Positions 21,547 to 31,482 of a stretch of 64,000 nt of DNA are shown here, one piece after another. The stretch lies in the NCBI GenBank assembly GCA_020186115.1, contig WSYJ01000060.1, positions 1,116,001 through 1,180,000 on the forward strand, in the 5' to 3' direction. The DNA comes from Histomonas meleagridis (taxonomy: Eukaryota; Parabasalia; Tritrichomonadida; Dientamoebidae). Position numbers and translations under genes: made by a program. Position 1 is the stretch's first letter. The number at the start of each line of letters is the position of its first letter. The notes beneath the pieces are model-generated. The model was not told the DNA's origin. It saw nothing but the letters and a program-made list of their open reading frames with translations, and did not search any database.

Positions 21547-22701
21547 ATGATTCCGCAAAATAGCAGTACACCTGCAAACCAAACTACAAGAAGAGAACAG
21601 ACCAATAATAATGTCTCGCCAACTTTACCTTATTCTTGGAAAAAATATGTCGAAGGAATTCACGGAACCCCACCATATGAAAGAGCTCATCATTCATCAA
21701 TAATTACAGATAATGATAAGTTATTTATTTTTGGTGGACATGATGCATCAGGAAATATTTTAAATGATCTTGCCATTTTTGATTTACAAAAAAATTGTTG
21801 GGATAATGCAAGTGTCAACAGATTCGTTACTATTAAGAATCGAAAACTTCAAGTTATTGATGCCTATTCTAAACAAATACATCTTAACTCATCACAAGAA
21901 CTCTCAACTCCTCCATTAGGTCGTGCCTATCATACAGCTGTTTTTTCCAAACCCAACATGATAGTTGTTGGTGGGTATCCCTCAGGTGTTGATTGTGATA
22001 TCTATTTTCTAGATGTCATGACACTTACATGGTCCAAATTTAACATGGAAAACACTCCACCTGAAGTACGTACCTCACGGTCACAACATTCTGCCTCTAT
22101 GTGGAATGACAAAATGGTAGTTTTTGGAGGAATTCATGGTTCTACTCCCCTTAACTCATTAATTATCTTCGACACCATTAAATTTAAATGGCTTGTGTTG
22201 CCTAATAACTTACCTCCGACATACGCGCACAGTAGTTTTGTTCGCGATGACATGTTATTTGTAATTGGCGGTTGTACTTCAAAAGGCAACAACAGTTTTA
22301 TGGCGGTTTCGCTCAAAGACGGGACGACGTTAGCTACGTCCAATTATATCCCCAAGTTTAACTTGAATTCGCGCTTCCTTACTTCTGTTTATGATAAAGA
22401 AAGTGGACTTGTATACATATTTGGCGGATATTCAGTTAACGCAGATAATGAGGAAAACGGTTGTAATAATACTTTGTTTATTGTCGACATGAATAAGAAA
22501 AAAGAAAAATGTATAACTTCTTCAATGTTTATATCAAGCGAAGAATACCCTCCTCCAAGATGTGGACACTCAATGAATTTATATAAAGGAAAATTAATAA
22601 TGTTCGGAGGATGTGATCGATTACCATTGTTAAATGGCGAATGGGTATTTTGTGACTTCTCTCATTTCATTTGGGCTTTCGAACAAAACCAAGAAAATTA
22701 A
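21547..22701 (+). CDS. Kelch-repeat protein
   Basis: 384 residues with six kelch blades from about residue 35 to the end. Each has the R...H or H-S motif, then (I/V)(F/V)GG, and a later W: YERAHHSSIITDNDKLFIFGG, GRAYHTAVFSKPNMIVVGG, SRSQHSASMWNDKMVVFGG, YAHSSFVRDDMLFVIGG, a blade with VYIFGGY, and PPRCGHSMNLYKGKLIMFGG. Six blades close a propeller. No BTB, F-box or other partner domain is present, so it is probably a scaffold. It is read away from the WNK gene across a gap of about 110 bases. Confidence 0.9.
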   Translation: MIPQNSSTPANQTTRREQTNNNVSPTLPYSWKKYVEGIHGTPPYERAHHSSIITDNDKLFIFGGHDASGNILNDLAIFDLQKNCWDNASVNRFVTIKNRKLQVIDAYSKQIHLNSSQELSTPPLGRAYHTAVFSKPNMIVVGGYPSGVDCDIYFLDVMTLTWSKFNMENTPPEVRTSRSQHSASMWNDKMVVFGGIHGSTPLNSLIIFDTIKFKWLVLPNNLPPTYAHSSFVRDDMLFVIGGCTSKGNNSFMAVSLKDGTTLATSNYIPKFNLNSRFLTSVYDKESGLVYIFGGYSVNADNEENGCNNTLFIVDMNKKKEKCITSSMFISSEEYPPPRCGHSMNLYKGKLIMFGGCDRLPLLNGEWVFCDFSHFIWAFEQNQEN

Positions 22702-22739
22702 TTTTAGAGAATAAATATTTATGTAAATAAGAAATTTTT

Positions 22740-23496
22740 TTTTATTTATATTTCCACTATCTTCAAGTTGATCAATTAATTGTGCTAAATCAAAATCGCC
22801 ATTAACTTCTTCACCATTACCATCTTTCGATTGATTCATATTTATGTAATTTAGATTGTTCTGAATCAGGATCATCTAATGGATTCGATTGACCTGATAT
22901 TAATTTTTGTACTAAGTTCGCAAATAATGCTTGTTGTAATAAGTCATGAACTTCTTCTTTATTATTTGGATTCTTCTTTAATGTATCTTTAAGTTTTTCT
23001 AATTTTTGTAATGAGATTTCTTCTGGATTACCATTAATAGCACTAATTAATGTTTCTAATTGTGAATGTGCTAATGTTGGATTTGATTTCATTAACATTG
23101 AGATATCTCCAACAAGATTAGATAACATTGATTTAACTGGATCTTTATAATTCTCATTAATATATTGTGCTAAATTCATTAATATTTGTGGCGTTTCTTT
23201 AGCCTTTTCTTCATTATATTATATTGCTTAAGTTTATCAAACATAGTTAATAATGATGAAGATTTGATTTCTTCCGGTGGTATAAATTCGAGTCCTTTCT
23301 TAAATGATTCTTGTTCTTGTTGAATTCGTTGAGTAATTTTTTCAAGTTTATCAACAACGTCTTTATTATTAGGATCATTACGATATTGTTCGAATAATTT
23401 CTTAAATTCATCAACATCTTCTTTAAGTGCATTAATGTTCTTTAATAATAATGGATGAATAGATTCATTCTCTGATTGCATAACATCGATAAACAT
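22740..23496 (-). pseudogene. Hypothetical helical protein gene broken by two frameshifts
   Basis: Three overlapping minus-strand frames look like one gene. It begins at the ATG at 23494-23496 (MFIDVMQSENESIHPLLLKN). Near 23220 the first frame ends in KKRLKKRHKY while another frame reads NEEKAKETPQIL straight into MNLAQYINENYKDP. Near 22860 the second frame is lost and a third reads MNQSKDGNGEEVNGDF and LAQLIDQLEDSG. The joined protein would be about 250 residues, acidic and mostly helical, without a known domain. The same style runs through all three parts, which supports one ancestral gene. It could be real decay or indel errors. The 3' end is approximate and converges on the kelch gene. 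Confidence 0.55.
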
Positions 23497-24026
23497 CTTC
23501 TCAATTTCCTTACATATCTAAGAAGTCAATAATTGTCAATTAGTTCGACTTTTTTACAAACTAAATGTTCTAACTCATCAAAATACATATTTGGATCATT
23601 AAAAAGAAATTTCCAACTTTATATATCAGAGAACGAAGATGTTGTATAACAATTTTGTTCTCTCTTTAAATGAATACTGCAGTATAAACTGTTCGTATCT
23701 TCTGTGTCTCGATTTAATGACATATCTACGTTATGCAAGAATCTATGATCAATGGAAGTGAGAAACATTCGTAATTTAAATGGCGTTTGTGGGGTGGATA
23801 AGATAGTATTGATGTTATCGAAGAATCGGACTAAAAAATGTTTGTGCAAATTAAAATGTTCTTAAATAATTTTTTGTTATACCATTTCGAGTTTAACCCA
23901 ATCGAATAAATGATAGATAAAGAATGGGATATTTCATAAAATAATGTGAATTACATCTTAAAATATATTTTGTTTATATTATATTTATAAAATGAGTGCG
24001 TTTCTATAGAAACATTTTGTTTATTA
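23497..24026. other. Intergenic, no gene seen
   Basis: AT-rich stretch between the frame-broken gene and the 3' end of ankyrin locus 1. The open frame at 23619-23849 has no recognised feature. Confidence 0.35.
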
Positions 24027-26424
24027 TTAATCGATTTTAAATAAATTCCTATTTTTTTCGAATGAGTGAAGTAATTGTTCAATTTCTGTATGACCTTTGA
24101 AGGATGCATACATAGTTGCCGTACAAAATAAGTTGCATAATTTTCAGGTTTTATTATGAAACATAAAGATATTAAAATAAAAATCATATTAACTAAAGAA
24201 ATATCTGTGGCATTAATATCAATTTCTTTTTTTCTAGAAGTAGTTTTACGATATCAATGTAACCATTTACAGATGCATTCATAAGTGCCGTAGAAAATAT
24301 TTTGAACATATTCCAAATTTTATTAGAAAATTTCGTATTACTAAAATTAAAATTAAATAAAACAAATAAATATCTTTCGCATTTACATCAATTTCTTCTT
24401 ATTCAAGAAGTAATTTAACTATTTCCGCATGACCACAATTAGATGCATACATAAGTGCTGTATAATATGTATTATATAATTTCCAAATATTATTTAGAAA
24501 TATCAAATTATTAGAATAAATTTTAATAAAAGCATTGAATTATCTTTAGCATTAATATCAAACCTTTTTTCTTTAAGGATCAATTTAGCGATTTCGAAAT
24601 ATCCTTTTTCAGATGAAAATATAAGTATAGTTTTAAATAATTTTTATAATTTCCCTAAATTATTTTGTAATATAAAACCACCAAAACAAATATTAAATGA
24701 AATAAATAAATATCAAAACCATTAGTATCAATTCCTTCTTGTTCAATAAGTAATTTAACTATTTCTAATTTACTATTAGAAATTGCTAAAATAAGTGCAG
24801 TATAAAGTGTTTTATATAATTCCCAAATAATAAATTCAAACAAAAAAAAACATTAAAACAATCATTAAATAAAATAAAAAAAATATTTTTAGTGTTGATA
24901 TCAATTCCTTCTTGCTCAAGAAGTAATTTAACTATTTCTGTATATCCATTTTCAGATGCATACATAAGTGCTGTTTGAAATATTTTAAATAATTTCCAAA
25001 TATTAATTTGAAATATAAAATTATTAAAATAAATATTAAATAATACAAATAAATATCTTTAGCATTAATATCAATTCCTTCTTGTTCAAGAAGTAATTTA
25101 ACTATTTCTGTATATCCATTTTCAGATGCCAAAATAAGTGCTGTTTGAAATATTTTAAATAATTTCCAAATATTATTTTGAAATATAAAATTATTAAAAT
25201 AGATATCAAATAAAACAAATAAATATTTTTAGCATTAATATCAATTCCTTCTTGATCTAAAACATATTTAACAATTTCAATATTTTTAGATTCTACTACA
25301 AATATTAATATATTTTTTGGAATTTGCATTTTCTTAAGAAGATATTTCACAAGATATAAATTTCCAATTTTTACTGTTACGTTAATCAAAAATTTATCAA
25401 TTTTCATACCTATATCTTGTAAATATGAAAAAATTTCATAATTATCATATAAAATACATATTTTTCCTAACTCTACCAAAGTACAAACATTTAAATTATA
25501 AAATGTTATATTTTGATAATTTTCATATAATTCTTCCAATTTATTTTCATAAATATATTTAAAGAGATCATTTTTATGGAATTTAATAGCTGCTTTATAT
25601 GCACCTTCAAAAGATGAATTATTTTGTTCACATAAATGAATGATTTCTTCATTTCCACCTGCAATTGCATATTTACCCGTGTTTTCTAATTCTGAACCAT
25701 TCATAAGTAAATATTTAAAACATTTTACAGATCCAAAAAATGCTGCATAATCAATTAATGTAACATTTTTTGAGTTATAGATTAATGCAGCACTATTATT
25801 AACAAATGAACATCTTTCATAAAGTGATGGTTCAATGTATTGATTAAAATCAAAATTTGTTTGTGATGATATTTCTTGAAGTTTTTCGATATCATCATTT
25901 CGAATTATTTTTGCAATTTCATTTGGATTATGTCCTTCTTTAATATATTTCTTATGTAGTTCCCAATTATTTGCTGAAAATTTATCATAATCATAAGAGA
26001 AATAATATCTAACATCATATATGGTTCTTTTTAATTCATCTTCTGGAATATAATGAACAAAATATGGAAAATCTAAATATTGAACAATTTTTGAATCAAG
26101 TAAATCATTTTCAATCATGTGTTGAAGAATGAAATTTGATTCTTCTTTTCCATTCTTTCTAAGAAGATTTACAAATGCATTAAATATTTAATTGTTTTCT
26201 TCTAAAGATTTGATTTCTTTCAGAAATTTTATATATATTTCACAATCAAAATCTATTTTTAAAACAAAAAATGTAAACATAATATGGCTGACAATTGTAT
26301 TAAATGATAATGGATAATTATCATCAAATTTGTTTATTATTAAATTTGCTATTTGAGGAATATTTCCTTTATTCAAACTGAAAATTATTTGCTTAATTGA
26401 CAAAAGCATATCCAATTCCTGCAT
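24027..26424 (-). pseudogene. Ankyrin locus 1: repeat cores separated by fixed-length spacers
   Basis: Starts at MQELDMLLSIKQI and runs through the trichomonad ankyrin N-terminal domain (NNWELHKKYIKEG, IIRNDDIEKLQEISSQ, IEPSLYERCSF, VTLIDYAAFFGSVKCFKYL). An in-frame TAA at 26188-26190 interrupts it where a paralogue reads on. From 25221 down, seven spacers separate single repeats of the form xTALMYASENGYTEIVKLLL. A TAA lies inside repeat 6 and one A is missing from the A run of repeat 7. The last repeat ends at a stop at 24027-24029. Ankyrin proteins mediate protein binding. The nonsense changes suggest a pseudogene, but the spacer length is kept (see spacer entries). Confidence 0.75.
24120..25221 (-). 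repeat. Locus 1 spacer array: seven spacers between ankyrin cores
   Basis: Spacers on the minus strand at 25142-25221, 24972-25051, 24799-24881, 24629-24708, 24459-24538, 24289-24368 and 24120-24199. Lengths are 80, 80, 83, 80, 80, 80 and 80. Each follows an Ile or Asn codon after (K/T)D or KN and ends with an ACN (Thr) codon before GCN-CTT. The best kept begin TATTTG and carry ATTTGGAAATTAT about 50 bases in. None starts with GT at a shared place. Each breaks the reading frame. Confidence 0.8.
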
Positions 26425-26579
26425 TTTAAGTCCTGGTGATCTGTTTTTAGGGTGGGCGAATAAAACGGTTATGTAAAAACACTTTCAATTCAAATCATCA
26501 AGATTTTCATTCAATTTACCATAGGTTTGACAGGCTTTGTTCGGACAATTTTTGACTCAAAAAACTGTTTTTTGTCGAT

Positions 26580-26585
26580 TCACTT
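26580..26585 (+). promoter_or_regulatory. Initiator-like TCACTT before MBF1
   Basis: Exact match to the trichomonad initiator TCA(+1)Y(T/A), with the ATG 13 bases from its first T. It supports placing the start at 26593 rather than the upstream TTG. Confidence 0.55.
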
Positions 26586-26592
26586 TTTTTTA

Positions 26593-26943
26593 ATGTCTGA
26601 CCAATTTTATGACCCAAGAACTTTCAAAAAGACAGCCCCAGCTCCTGGTTCTGTTGCTGCAAAGAAGGCTGCTGGCCAAAAAATATCACGCCCAAATGCT
26701 AAGGCTAGAGCAATGAATGAAATCGATAATAACACAGAATGTTTCGAAGTTAAAACAGTCGGATTTGAGTTTGCTAACAAAATGAAAACCCTCCGTACCC
26801 AAAAGGGATGGACACAAAAAGATCTGGCCTTACGTGCGAGTGTAAAAATTGATGTTGTTCGTGATTATGAAAACGGCACAGCTATTCCAGATAATAGGAT
26901 GATCAAAAGGTTTGAGCAAGTCCTTGGTGAAAAACTCCGTTGA
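26593..26943 (+). CDS. MBF1: Multiprotein-bridging factor 1 (MBF1)
   Basis: 116 residues from the ATG giving MSDQFYDPRTF. The N-terminal half is basic and Ala/Pro-rich (KKTAPAPGSVAAKKAAG), as in eukaryotic MBF1. The C-terminal half is a Cro/XRE helix-turn-helix: FANKMKTLRTQKGWTQKDLA, then DVVRDYENGTAIPDNRMIKR and FEQVLGEKL. MBF1 links activators to TBP and also acts on stalled or collided ribosomes to prevent frameshifting. Length and domain order fit the family. It is richer in GC than its surroundings, which is usual for well-expressed genes. Confidence 0.94.
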   Translation: MSDQFYDPRTFKKTAPAPGSVAAKKAAGQKISRPNAKARAMNEIDNNTECFEVKTVGFEFANKMKTLRTQKGWTQKDLALRASVKIDVVRDYENGTAIPDNRMIKRFEQVLGEKLR

Positions 26944-27290
26944 ATTTTTTAAGATAATTTTTAATTTATCTTAATGCCGAATAAAACATCAATTAAGCAA
27001 AAATTTTTGTTTTTGTTTTTGAAGTTTTTTTATAAATTGGATGTTGCTTCATTTGCATAACGCAACAGATGCTTTGCAGAAACGATAAATACGATACGTA
27101 CAGAATTTATCAGTTTGTGTAGTTTATGGAATAATGAATAAATTTCACATGTTAGGGGAAACTTAATGATTCCAAGTTTTTTAGGCACCATAGTTCAATA
27201 TATTTCTTGTACTCACTTTTTCCTTATCAGGTGATAAAGGCTACTCAAAACATACGGTTATCATACGATTTTAAAAATTTTATTTCTTGT
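26944..27290. other. Intergenic between convergent genes
   Basis: Convergent 3' ends of MBF1 and the flavoprotein gene. AT-rich, with no coding or RNA signal seen. Confidence 0.4.
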
Positions 27291-27959
27291 TTACTTTGTT
27301 GCTAACTTGACGCCAAGATCAAATGCTTGTTTAAGAACTATTGGATCATGGTCTTTTACCCACTTATGGATTTTATCCATATTGAACATTCCCATTTCAT
27401 ATGGCTTTGCATCTGGAACAAGAGCCTGACTAACGTTAGCGACAGTTGTGCAAGGACCAAAAACGTTTGATAGTAAATCTGCGTTATGGCCAAGTGTTTT
27501 TGTGTACACATTTTTATATGTTTCCAAATCGGCACCAAGGGAAATAAGAAGCCCTGTTGGAATTCTCTTACTAAGTTTCAAATGGCGTTCACCAATTTCA
27601 TATCTAGTATTACTATATATTAGTCTTTCAAGAAAAGCATAAAACGTGGACGAGAAGTTTCCCATATACACAGGTGTTCCGATGGCAAATCCATCGCATT
27701 CATGAATTTTTTCTAGATATGGTGATAAATTATCTTTTTGGTAGCACTTAGCTGGTGCTCCAATTTTCTTGCACTGCAAGCAAGAACCGCATCCTTTAAA
27801 TCCCAAATTAAAAAGATCAACCATTTCAACATTTGCGCCTTTTGATTCAGCACCTTTTTTCACAGCTTCAAGCAATTTCATTGTGTTTCTATTTCGTGCA
27901 GATGTGTTGAACAACATTACTTTTGATGCAAACCTGGGAGAGCATGCTGAAGAAAGCAT
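27291..27959 (-). CDS. Iron-sulfur flavoprotein, hydrogenosomal
   Basis: 222 residues. The first 12, MLSSACSPRFAS, look like a classic trichomonad hydrogenosomal presequence (ML, Ser-rich, Arg near the cleavage site). The mature part is a flavodoxin-fold NADPH-dependent FMN reductase: FNTSARNRNTMKLL (phosphate-binding loop), a compact cysteine motif CGSCLQCKKIGAPAKC for a 4Fe-4S cluster, then GTPVYMGNFSSTFYAFLERL. Related trichomonad proteins reduce oxygen and some nitro-compounds in the hydrogenosome. A TCATTC initiator-like motif lies just upstream. Confidence 0.9.
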   Translation of the reverse strand: MLSSACSPRFASKVMLFNTSARNRNTMKLLEAVKKGAESKGANVEMVDLFNLGFKGCGSCLQCKKIGAPAKCYQKDNLSPYLEKIHECDGFAIGTPVYMGNFSSTFYAFLERLIYSNTRYEIGERHLKLSKRIPTGLLISLGADLETYKNVYTKTLGHNADLLSNVFGPCTTVANVSQALVPDAKPYEMGMFNMDKIHKWVKDHDPIVLKQAFDLGVKLATK

Positions 27960-27966
27960 TTTTGAT

Positions 27967-27972
27967 GAATGA
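27967..27972 (-). promoter_or_regulatory. Initiator-like TCATTC before the iron-sulfur flavoprotein gene
   Basis: Minus-strand TCATTC, eight to thirteen bases upstream of the ATG at 27957-27959. It fits the trichomonad initiator pattern. Confidence 0.5.
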
Positions 27973-28679
27973 TCACAAGTTCACATGATCGCAAATTTTC
28001 AATGTCGTGGTAATCTATTGAAAAAATACTATGTAAACCACACAAAAACCAAAGGTGAAGTTAGTGCGATAATTATAATTGGAAGTTTTCCCAAAAAAAT
28101 ATGTTATGTATTATAAACCAAATTAATTAAACAGTTTGATAAATATTGATTCTAAGTCAGCTGCGAATACGATGTATTTTGTTTTCTCGTTGTTCTCTCA
28201 AATCATGTTTCACATTTCATACTTTTGTTTCAAAAGTAGTAAAATATTTACAGTTACTTAACGACTTTTCTTAACTAAAATCCTATGCGAAGGGATTTTT
28301 ATAATATTTTGATATAAGAAATTCTAATTAAAAATGATGTCATAATAATGATAGAAATAGGTTTATATTTAAAAATTTAATTACCAATTCGTATAACAAT
28401 AATTTGATTTTTAGCATGCCACATCTTTGTAATGAAATAATTTTTAAATACATAATTTTCATTAAATGCAAATGTTATCACACAGTACTATGTGATCAAA
28501 ACAAAAACTATTAAAATCTGTTAAAAAATTAATATTGCAAAAGAATTTTTTCACACCATAACTTCTTTTATCAATATCGAAATCGATTATTTTATCATCA
28601 TGTCAAAAGATCCATAAACTACAGAAAATCACTTTCAATTCAATATTTTCTGAGCTTTAAATGATCAAAAAAATTAATC
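27973..28679. other. Intergenic, no gene seen
   Basis: About 700 bases of AT-rich DNA between the flavoprotein gene and the Rab pseudogene. No open frame with coding character. Confidence 0.4.
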
Positions 28680-29043
28680 GTGGAGGATCCAAAAATTGTT
28701 CTAATTGGCAATACCAAAGTCGGTAAAACCGCTATCACATATCGCTTTACTGAAGGGAAATTTGGTCAGTTTCAGTCTACTATTGTTACTGATATTTTTA
28801 CTAAAAAAATGATTATTGATGATCAAACTATCAACATAACGTTATGGGATACTGCAGGAACAGATGAATATAGATCCCTCATTAGGTATGAGTTATTATG
28901 AGACGAGTGCGCTCAACGGGGATGGTATTGATGCTCTTTTTGAAAATGTTGTTTCGCATTATTTGGAAAGATTCAATAATCCAGCTCCACAAAATCAAAT
29001 TATACCAAACAAAAAAAGCAGTTCTGGTTGCTGTAAAAATTGA
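28680..29043 (+). pseudogene. Rab-type GTPase pseudogene with internal deletion
   Basis: The first 71 codons encode a clear Rab N-terminus: IVLIGNTKVGKTAITYRF (P-loop), a switch I Thr in FQSTIVTDIF, and LWDTAGTDEYRSLI. The initiator position is GTG, and no in-frame ATG exists before the upstream stop. Immediately after RSLIR the sequence jumps, in another frame, to YYETSALNGDGIDALFENV and a C-terminus ending SSSGCCKN. The stretch between switch II and the ETSAL motif, including NKxD and roughly 80 residues, is missing. The CC tail would have been prenylated. Start loss plus deletion make this a dead copy. Confidence 0.88.
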
Positions 29044-30030
29044 TAGATTCGGAGTCGATTAATGCTATTTGAATTTTTTGCAGATTCGAAATCGGAATAA
29101 AGATTTTTTCTAATTCAATTTTTTTATAAAAATATTTGATCCTAATGAATGTTTCTTGCTTTGGTTAGCAATTCTGAAATATTGTAAGCACAAGATGGAT
29201 TTAAATTTAAAAAAAAAATTATAAAAACTTTATTATTTTTCTACAATACATTAGAAGGCATTTTATCATCAAACAATTTAAGATCATAGCCTCATAAGTA
29301 CAACGGAATATTTCCTGTGCTATTGTTTTCTAGCCTTGTTCTTAAGATTCGATGCATGAATAAACAAACAATAAATAAAATGTGTTCAATTAAAATAATT
29401 TTAGTATTTTATTTTCCTCTTGTTATAAATGAAATTAAACATAATTTATTCATTTATAAATTTTTCGATTATCAGATAAATTTGTTTTTATTATTATGGT
29501 GACCGTTTATGGTGAGGTTGGATGTGTTAAAGTCATTCACCATATCATGAGGAACAAATTTGCTCCTGGAATTAATTCACCATAAATTCCATAAAAATTT
29601 TGAATAAAGAGATGAAACATACACAATAAAAAAAGGGCTGCACTCAGATAAGTCAGAAAATTGAGGTAAAAGCACATTTTATGTTAACATAGGCATTGAA
29701 AATCCAATTGTCAAAAAGCAAACAAAATTTCTATAGTTATTTTGTGAAGTTGATGTAAATTAACCGTCGAAACAAATAATTAGAAAAAATTGAAATACTA
29801 TCATCAATAACAAAGATAAAAGAATTACATCATATATTTACAGATTATTTCCTCTGTTTAATTCATATCTCGAAATATAAAATCAGAAGTTTAGAAAGTA
29901 TGAAAGTAATCTTATTTGATGTTGTTAAAGAACCATCATACAATTTTGAAAAGTTATATACGGTTATGAATGATTTATTCAATTTTGAATAAATCTTTTG
30001 AAGATTGACTTCACTAAATTTTTTGTTCCA
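29044..30030. other. Gene-free stretch
   Basis: About 1 kb. The open frame at 29317-29502 is short and of low-complexity composition. An initiator-like TCACTA lies about 20 bases before the ATG at 30031. Confidence 0.35.
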
Positions 30031-30657
30031 ATGGGAAGACATAAAAGGAACTATTCCCCCCGTCATTGGTTTATGTATAATTTCCCTGATGGGAGGTCAT
30101 GTTATTTTTTCTTTAGTGATGGTTATTCCAAAAATGTTAGAAAATGTCGACTTATGATACAGTCGAACAATATTCAACGAAATCCTTTAGAGCCTGATCC
30201 ACTTCCTCAGATTGAGTTTGAACCTAGAGATTTTAATGATTGCAATTTGAATTCAATTCCACCCAAAATTGATGGAATGCCTAAGTATGATATATCAACA
30301 CCATTTCATCTATCAACAAATGATAGCAAAAAGCAGACAGAAAACTTAAATCTACCACAAAATGAAGCTGATGAAGAAAGGAGTTCAGCAACAACTGGCT
30401 TTTCTTTTTCAAATAATGTCACATTAAACTCACCACCTAACAATGATGTGATTTTTGAAGGTATTGAAGGAGAAAGTTTTGGCATTTCTCAGATAGAGCA
30501 ATTTCTTAATATCAACCATGAAAATTATGGTTTAAATGTACAAAAGAATAACACGGTTGTTGAAGAATATCAACAGGACCAGGAGCACCAACAAGATCAG
30601 CAACAGGACCAACAAGATCAATCAGATTTTCAAGAATTTGATGAAGAATCCTGGTGA
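30031..30657 (+). CDS. Hypothetical disordered protein with Gln/Asp-rich tail
   Basis: 208 residues from the ATG giving MGRHKRNYSPRHWFMYNF; the frame opens earlier only through a TTG. The first 60 residues are basic and aromatic-rich, perhaps a small binding domain (CYFFFSDGYSKNVRKCRLM). The middle is Pro/Asn/Ser-rich. The end repeats Q-Q-D-Q units (YQQDQEHQQDQQQDQQDQ) and closes with acidic residues. Such a layout is common in transcription-related proteins, but I recognise no family. The long intact frame and initiator-like motif support a real gene. Confidence 0.6.
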   Translation: MGRHKRNYSPRHWFMYNFPDGRSCYFFFSDGYSKNVRKCRLMIQSNNIQRNPLEPDPLPQIEFEPRDFNDCNLNSIPPKIDGMPKYDISTPFHLSTNDSKKQTENLNLPQNEADEERSSATTGFSFSNNVTLNSPPNNDVIFEGIEGESFGISQIEQFLNINHENYGLNVQKNNTVVEEYQQDQEHQQDQQQDQQDQSDFQEFDEESW

Positions 30658-31482
30658 TTTCCAATAATCAAATAAAAAAAATAATTGCCAAAAATATTGA
30701 TTTTAATGTTGCAAAACGTATAATTATAAAGTACTTATAACTTTTGATTATTTTTAAATATCGGTTAACTGATTTGAATAGTTTATATTTAACGTTCTTA
30801 GGTTCAAAACAAATTATTTTTTACTTTTTAAATTATTCCAAAAGAGAAAATTAACAATGAAGCAGCTTAATGTGAAAAGAATAATTTTTTCAAATGAATC
30901 TCATAAATAATTTAATATTATTCAATTGATGGACTTCGAGAGCTGTTCCAGCAAACATGTTACAGTGCCGGCCACAAAAATTTGACTATTGGAAGCTAAA
31001 AATTGACCACTTTTTAACGTTTTTTAAACGTTTTCTGCCAGGACATTAATTTTTATCCACCGGTCATTAAAAATTATCCACTTTTAACTGTCGGAGACCA
31101 AAAAAATGTCATATTACTGTAAAAAGAAGTTGATAAAATTTCAAAAAACAAGTGTTTATAAAAAAAAATTAATTCAAATTAAACCAGAATATTAATGATT
31201 TTTTTAAGGAAAAATTCAAAATTTTTATCCAATCTATATAGTAGGAATTTAATCAAATTCTATGAAACATAATTAAATTATTGATCAGATTTAATGTTTA
31301 TCCTTTTCTAATTCAATTTTTAATCATTTTATATTTAAAATGTGGTTATTATAGTAAACATTAACACCAAAGGAATTTTAGAAAACATTTATATTATGAT
31401 AAAATAAAATTGTAAATTTTCATATTACTAAAATTAATTTTAAATCAAAATATTTTTGGATAGATAATTTTATTCATTAAAT
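30658..31482. other. Gene-free stretch with short imperfect repeats
   Basis: No coding frame. At about 30997-31100 two related segments occur (AATTGACCACTTTTTAACG and AATTATCCACTTTTAACTG), and the sequence between them contains ACCGGTC and TTAA-rich near-palindromic parts. This may be the relic of a mobile element end. Nothing else is visible. Confidence 0.35.

Noticed and set aside
24799-25147. ACAG just before CTT at ankyrin junctions as an ordinary 3' splice site
   Set aside because: It appears at about half of the junctions only; elsewhere the same place is ACTG, ACTA, ACGG, ACAC, AATC or AGTC. The Thr codon varies only at its third base, which suggests coding sequence rather than a splice signal. 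No GT lies at a shared 5' position.
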